19,149 bases of DNA from JBBREP01 sp036501845. Its GTDB lineage: Bacteria > Actinomycetota > Acidimicrobiia > IMCC26256 > PALSA-610. Under the pieces are notes generated by a model. The model ran no database searches and had not been told where the DNA came from. It saw only the letters and a program-made list of their open reading frames with translations. The position numbers and the translations under genes were made by a program. Where the stretch lies: NCBI GenBank assembly GCA_036501845.1, contig DASXZO010000081.1:1-19149 (forward strand), in the 5' to 3' direction. Positions within the stretch are counted from its first letter, which is position 1, and the number at the start of each line of letters is the position of its first letter. This document shows, one piece after another, positions 15,233 through 19,149 of the stretch.

Positions 15233-17644
15233 TCAGCCCTCGCGCGTGATCGTGGCCGTGCGGCCGTTGTTGGCGACACGGAACCGCACCGGCACGCGCT
15301 CGGCGAGCGCGCCCACGTGCGTGACGATCCCGACCATGCGCCCCTCACCGCCCAGCGTCTCCACCGCGCCGGCGACGAGTTCGAGCGCGTCGGGGTCGAG
15401 CGTGCCGAAGCCCTCGTCGAGGAAGATCGACTCGAGGCTCGTGGCGCCCGCCGACGACAACACCGCAACCTGCTCTGCGAGTGCCAGTGCCAGCGCCAGC
15501 GAGGCCTCGAAGGTCTCGCCGCCCGACAGGCTGCGCACCGGCCGCCGCTCGCCCGCGTTGTTGCGGTCGACCACCTCGAAGTCGTCGCCCTCGCCGAGCA
15601 CCAGCTCGTAGCGCCCTCCCGACAGCTCGAGCAGCCGATCGGTGGCGCGCGCCGCGAGCGCGTGCACCGCCCGAGCGAGCAGCCACGTCTTGAAGTTCGT
15701 GGTGCGCAGGTGGTTTCGCAACGCGCGCGCCACTTCGAGCTGCTCCCGCCGCGTCGAGAGTTGTTCAGTGAGCTCCGCGGCGCGGGCACGCGCCTCGACG
15801 AGGCGTTCGTGGCGATGCCGGGCGTCGGTGCCGGCTTCGATCACTGCGTCGCGTACGTCGTCGAGCGATGCGCCACGCGTGACGGCGACGTCGAGTTGCT
15901 CGAGCGGTGCGGCCACGCGCGCCACGAGGGCGCGTGCCTCGGCGTCGACCGACGCGCAGCCGGCCTCGATCGTGGCGGCCTTCGCACGCCATGCGCCGGC
16001 TTCTGTGCGGGCCCATTCGTGCAACTGGGTCCAGTCGGCCGCGAGCACCCCTGTGGGCACGGGGACGCCGGCCACGTGCGCGGCCGCAACTTCGTCGCGC
16101 TGGGCGTGGAACGCGCTCCCGATGGCCTCGACGCGCCCGTCGTAGTCGCGCAGCGCCTGACGAGCATCCCGCTCCTCGTCGAACGCCACACCCGCTCGCT
16201 TGCACGCGTCGTTGACCGCGGCCGCTGCGGTCTCCGCGGCGACGAGCGCCGCTTCTGCCGCGTCGGCGTCGGGAATTGGCGCCACCGCGGCAAGGAGCTC
16301 GGCGCGCCGCGCTTCGAGGGCCTCGAGCTGCGCCGCAATCGAGGTGACTGCGTGCTCCGTGGTGCTCATGGCCTTGCGTGCGGCATCGTGGGCCCGCGTG
16401 GTGCCGTCCTGTTCCTTCTCGGCTCGGGCGACCGCCACGGGCCGCGCGCGCTGCGCGACGGCATCGAGCGAGTCCACCACCTGCTCGCACACGGGACAGG
16501 GCTCGCCGACCACGAGCCGCGCCGAGAGCGCGTGCGCGGCGTGCGCGGCGCGAGCCGCATCGACCGCGGCACGCGCGCCCTCGAGCGCGGCTTCGGCCTC
16601 GCCTGCAGCCGCGGCCGTTCGCGCCGCGGCGTCGACGGCTGCCATGTGCCGGGCGGTGTGCTCGGCCCGGGCCGCATCGAGCTGGACGAGCTTGTGGTGC
16701 GCCTGGACGACGGCTTCCACGTCGCGCACGGATCGGCCCTGCTCCATCACCTTGGTGGCCGCGTCGAGCTCGGCCCGGGCGCCGACGTGGGCCTGCTCGG
16801 CCGCGCCGAGCCGGGCCCCGAGCGCTTCGCGCTCGCCCGCGATCGCGCTCACCTCGGGCGCGACGCGCACGCCTTCGAGCGCGTCGATCGCCCGTTTCGC
16901 CGCCGCGAGGTCGGCGCGCGCGGCGACGGCGCGCTCGTTGAGCACGGCCGACTCGCTGCGGGCCGCGTCGACGTCCTTGAACAGCGCCTTGAGCGCCGTG
17001 AGGCGAGTCGCCGCGGCATCGAGAGCGACGTCGTCGACCGCCCCGAGATCGTCGAGCACCCGCTCGTCGGCGGTGATATCGGCACCGATCTGGCGCTCGC
17101 GTTCGTGCGCGAGCCGCGCGATCTCGTCGTACACACCGAGACCGAGCACGCTCGTGAGCAGTTCGTTGCGGTCGGCGTCGTTGGCGTGGAGCAGCGTTGC
17201 GAAGGCGCCTTGGGGGAGCACGACGCACTTGGTGAATTCGTCGAACTTCAGCCCGACGATGGCGGGCACCAGGCGCTTGGTGTCGCTGACGCTGCTGGTG
17301 AGCGGCTCGGCCAACGTGCCGTCGGCGGCGAGCCGGTCGAGCTGCACCTTGCCGTTGCCCTTGCGCCGCACCGTCCGCACGATGCGGTACCGCTCGCCCC
17401 CGCTGCTGAAATCGAGTTCCACCCGCGCCTCGGTGGCGTTCGTGGTGACCACGGGCGCCTTCAACGACGCGTGCTCGTAGCGCGGCACCGAGCCGTAGAG
17501 CGCGAAACAGATCGCGTCGATCACGCTCGACTTGCCGGCGCCCGTAGGCCCGACGAGCGCGAAGAAGTCGGTGTCGGCGAAATCGAGCTCGACCTCGTCG
17601 CGGAACGCGGCAAAGCCCCGTACCACCAGGCGCACCGGTCTCAT
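15233..17644 (-). CDS. sbcC: SbcC/Rad50-type exonuclease subunit (SMC-like ATPase with zinc hook)
   Basis: This ATPase of 803 residues partners SbcD in processing DNA ends and hairpins. The ATG at 17644 overlaps the sbcD stop in an ATGA arrangement, which fixes the start and implies translational coupling. Motifs in order are: Walker A GPTGAGKS (residues 32-39) followed by SVIDAICFALYG; a Q-loop region around VVLPQGAFATLL; a long coiled coil rich in Ala, Arg and Glu; zinc hook CPVC (383-386); a second coiled coil; ABC signature SLSGGE (705-710); Walker B IFLDEG (740-745); D-loop TLD (748-750); and the H-loop His776. The hook is near the middle, as expected. The protein is shorter than E. coli SbcC, mostly in the coiled coil, which is common in Actinomycetota. 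Confidence 0.96.
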   Translation of the reverse strand: MRPVRLVVRGFAAFRDEVELDFADTDFFALVGPTGAGKSSVIDAICFALYGSVPRYEHASLKAPVVTTNATEARVELDFSSGGERYRIVRTVRRKGNGKVQLDRLAADGTLAEPLTSSVSDTKRLVPAIVGLKFDEFTKCVVLPQGAFATLLHANDADRNELLTSVLGLGVYDEIARLAHERERQIGADITADERVLDDLGAVDDVALDAAATRLTALKALFKDVDAARSESAVLNERAVAARADLAAAKRAIDALEGVRVAPEVSAIAGEREALGARLGAAEQAHVGARAELDAATKVMEQGRSVRDVEAVVQAHHKLVQLDAARAEHTARHMAAVDAAARTAAAAGEAEAALEGARAAVDAARAAHAAHALSARLVVGEPCPVCEQVVDSLDAVAQRARPVAVARAEKEQDGTTRAHDAARKAMSTTEHAVTSIAAQLEALEARRAELLAAVAPIPDADAAEAALVAAETAAAAVNDACKRAGVAFDEERDARQALRDYDGRVEAIGSAFHAQRDEVAAAHVAGVPVPTGVLAADWTQLHEWARTEAGAWRAKAATIEAGCASVDAEARALVARVAAPLEQLDVAVTRGASLDDVRDAVIEAGTDARHRHERLVEARARAAELTEQLSTRREQLEVARALRNHLRTTNFKTWLLARAVHALAARATDRLLELSGGRYELVLGEGDDFEVVDRNNAGERRPVRSLSGGETFEASLALALALAEQVAVLSSAGATSLESIFLDEGFGTLDPDALELVAGAVETLGGEGRMVGIVTHVGALAERVPVRFRVANNGRTATITREG

Positions 17645-18807
17645 GGCGTGACTGCCATGTCGTGCAGCTCGTCGAACAGGGTGAGCAATCGGGGGTCGCG
17701 CGCCGAGCCCGACTGGTCGAGATAGTCGTCGAAGAGCTCTCGCGGCGCGCGGCTGGTGCGGTCGGTGGCGTCGGGGCGCTCGCTCGCGTCGTGGCGCCGG
17801 TCGCGCTCGTCGGCTGCGACGATCACGTCGACCGCGTTGGGCACTGCCGCGCGCACCTCGTCGGCCAGGCCGGGGCGCGGTGCCTCTTCCACGAACACCC
17901 GCACGTGGTCGGCGCCGGCGGCCACCGCCCGGGCCTCGAGCTCGGCGAGCGGCCCGCGGATCGTGGCGAGCTTCGCCGGCGACGTGAGCGCCGTGAACTC
18001 CACGCTCGGGGGCAGGCCGGGCGCGGCGTCGACGAGCAACACGCCACGCGCATCGGTGTCGTCGCCGAAGTCGACCTGAATCGGCGACCCGCAATACCAA
18101 GCCGGCACCCGCGACCCCGGGATCGACTGGCGGCGGTGCAAGTGGCCCAGCGCGACGTAGCTCGCTGACATCGGGAACGACTGTGGTTCCACGTAATACT
18201 CGTCGACGAGCTGCGCGAGGCGTTCGCCGCCGCCGCGAGTGCCGCCGCGTACATAGGCGTGCGCGGCGACCACGTTGACCGACTCGGGCGTGAACCCGTC
18301 GGAGAGGCGGGCGACCATGTGCGCGAGACGAGTGGCGTACTCCTGCGTGCTCTCACCGCCTTCGAGCTCCATCAGTTGTTCGGCGCGCAACACGTGTTGG
18401 CGGGCGAGCCACGGGAGCAGCGCGACCTTGAGCGGGGTGCCACCGATGTCGAGCGCGACCACACCGCCGCGATCGGGTCGCTGCGCGAGCCCGGCAACGG
18501 TGATCCCGAGGCCGGCGAACACCGGGCGCACCGCCTCGAAGCTGCCCGCGTGGTCGTGGTTGCCCGCAATCACCACCACGTGCGCGCCGCTCGCGCGCAG
18601 CGCCAGCAGACCTTCGTAGGCGACCTGTTGGGCCTCAGCCGTGGGCGCGGCCGTGTCGAACACGTCGCCGGCCACGATCACCACGTCGGCGCGCGATTCG
18701 GTTGCGATGTCGGCGATCTCGCCGAGCACACGCCGGTGCTCGTGCGTGCGCGACGCGCCGCGCAGCAGCTTGCCGACGTGCCAATCGGAGGTGTGCAGAA
18801 TCCGCAT
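17641..18807 (-). CDS. sbcD: SbcD/Mre11-type nuclease subunit
   Basis: This metallophosphoesterase of 388 residues is the nuclease half of the SbcCD (Mre11-Rad50) complex. Metal-binding motifs are complete: SDWH (Asp8, His10), GDVFD (Asp48), GNHDH (Asn83, His84), AHAYV (His183) and GHLH (His222, His224). After the catalytic domain comes the capping domain and a polar, Arg/Asp-rich stretch (about 310-350), then a helical C-terminus that would contact the SbcC coiled coil. The ATG at 18807 has GAGG (18815-18818) seven bases upstream. That site overlaps the TGA stop (18817-18819) of the HerA-like gene, so the genes are coupled. The 3' end overlaps sbcC by four bases. Confidence 0.96.
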   Translation of the reverse strand: MRILHTSDWHVGKLLRGASRTHEHRRVLGEIADIATESRADVVIVAGDVFDTAAPTAEAQQVAYEGLLALRASGAHVVVIAGNHDHAGSFEAVRPVFAGLGITVAGLAQRPDRGGVVALDIGGTPLKVALLPWLARQHVLRAEQLMELEGGESTQEYATRLAHMVARLSDGFTPESVNVVAAHAYVRGGTRGGGERLAQLVDEYYVEPQSFPMSASYVALGHLHRRQSIPGSRVPAWYCGSPIQVDFGDDTDARGVLLVDAAPGLPPSVEFTALTSPAKLATIRGPLAELEARAVAAGADHVRVFVEEAPRPGLADEVRAAVPNAVDVIVAADERDRRHDASERPDATDRTSRAPRELFDDYLDQSGSARDPRLLTLFDELHDMAVTP

Positions 18808-18816
18808 CGCTGCGCC

Positions 18817-19149
18817 TCAGACCGTGCGCTCGGGCAGGAGCACGAAGGGATCGTCGGCCTCGCTCATGGTGTGCTGGTGCGCGCCCGCAGGCGAGCCGGC
18901 GCCGTCGACCCGCGGGCCGTCGAGCAGCACGTCGTGGTCCGGGGAGGCGCCGACCACGCCGGCCTGCTCGTCGGGACGGGTGGCCCACGCCGGGAACGGG
19001 AACTCGCACACGAGCGGCACCGGGATCTCGGGCTGCATCACGAACATCGTGCCGGGCTTGGCGATCGTGGCCCGCTGCCGATGTGCGGGGGGCAGAAAGC
19101 CGTACTCGGGCCGGGAGGCCTCGCCCGGGTCGAGGCGCCCGACCACCCG
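18817..19149 (-). CDS. herA: HerA-like ATPase, C-terminal end (5' part outside window)
   Basis: The frame is open through the window edge at 19149, so only about the last 110 residues are seen. The catalytic Walker motifs lie outside. The visible part, with RPEYGFLPPAHRQRATIAKPGTMFVMQPEIPVPL and VCEFPFPAWATRPDE, resembles the C-terminal region of HerA-type (DUF87/FtsK-HerA superfamily) hexameric DNA-pumping ATPases. In those proteins the sequence after the ATPase core lists a target-site proline run and 'P.PsWatr'. The last 45 residues are polar and low in complexity. The gene is nine bases upstream of sbcD, with the sbcD ribosome-binding site overlapping its stop. The identification rests on pattern memory and synteny, so I rate it moderate. 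Full sequence would settle it. Confidence 0.6.
   Translation of the reverse strand, partial: RVVGRLDPGEASRPEYGFLPPAHRQRATIAKPGTMFVMQPEIPVPLVCEFPFPAWATRPDEQAGVVGASPDHDVLLDGPRVDGAGSPAGAHQHTMSEADDPFVLLPERTV

Noticed and set aside
14759..17725. Long open frame of 988 codons on the plus strand opposite sbcC
   Set aside because: It is the antisense shadow of sbcC and part of the NurA-like gene. Composition is Arg/His/Ala-rich without a recognisable domain, while the opposite strand has complete SbcC motifs.
17641..18100. N-terminal extension of the sbcC frame to 18100
   Set aside because: The extension overlaps sbcD in another frame and has no family similarity. The ATG at 17644 starts directly with the conserved Rad50 N-terminus.

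Overview
This is a high-GC bacterial window with the codon bias and gene neighbourhoods of an Actinomycetota genome. The evidence is the order phosphomannomutase / Trm112-like / bifunctional phosphoglucose-phosphomannose isomerase with ahcY nearby (a mycobacterial-type neighbourhood), DtxR/IdeR-type iron boxes, GTG and TTG starts, and lipoprotein and Tat signals. An early-branching class such as Acidimicrobiia is possible, but that is only a guess. Coding density is very high. I see no tRNA, rRNA, CRISPR array, insertion sequence or phage gene.

Layout. (1) 2-2118, plus strand: the 3' end of a phosphomannomutase gene, a small Trm112-like gene and an SIS-domain sugar-phosphate isomerase gene. 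(2) 2135-4247, minus strand: a membrane protein with a PH-like region and a septum-formation-like tail, and upstream of it GDP-mannose 4,6-dehydratase. A symmetric hairpin separates block 2 from block 1. (3) 4301-7809, plus strand: an XRE regulator preceded by a palindrome, a Tat-exported lipoprotein of the phospholipase C/acid phosphatase family, and ahcY with a structured leader whose Shine-Dalgarno sequence sits in a hairpin. (4) 7821-14307: a divergent, partly duplicated Efe iron-uptake locus. On the minus strand are an EfeM-like lipoprotein (M75 domain without cupredoxin) and a Dyp peroxidase EfeB. On the plus strand are the FTR1 permease EfeU, a cupredoxin-M75 EfeO and a second EfeB. One iron box lies in the divergent promoter region and a second overlaps the efeU stop codon just before efeO. 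(5) 14312-19149, minus strand: a tightly coupled operon, in transcription order, of a HerA-like ATPase (C-terminal end only), SbcD (Mre11), SbcC (Rad50) and a NurA-like nuclease.

How the genes work together. The first block plus gmd belongs to mannose activation and GDP-mannose-derived deoxysugar synthesis for envelope glycans. AhcY clears S-adenosylhomocysteine. The Efe block should import iron through one permease fed by two lipoprotein receptors and two secreted haem peroxidases, repressed by an iron-loaded DtxR/IdeR protein. The last operon combines all four components of the archaeal HerA-NurA-Mre11-Rad50 DNA end-resection cassette. I consider it the most interesting system in the window.
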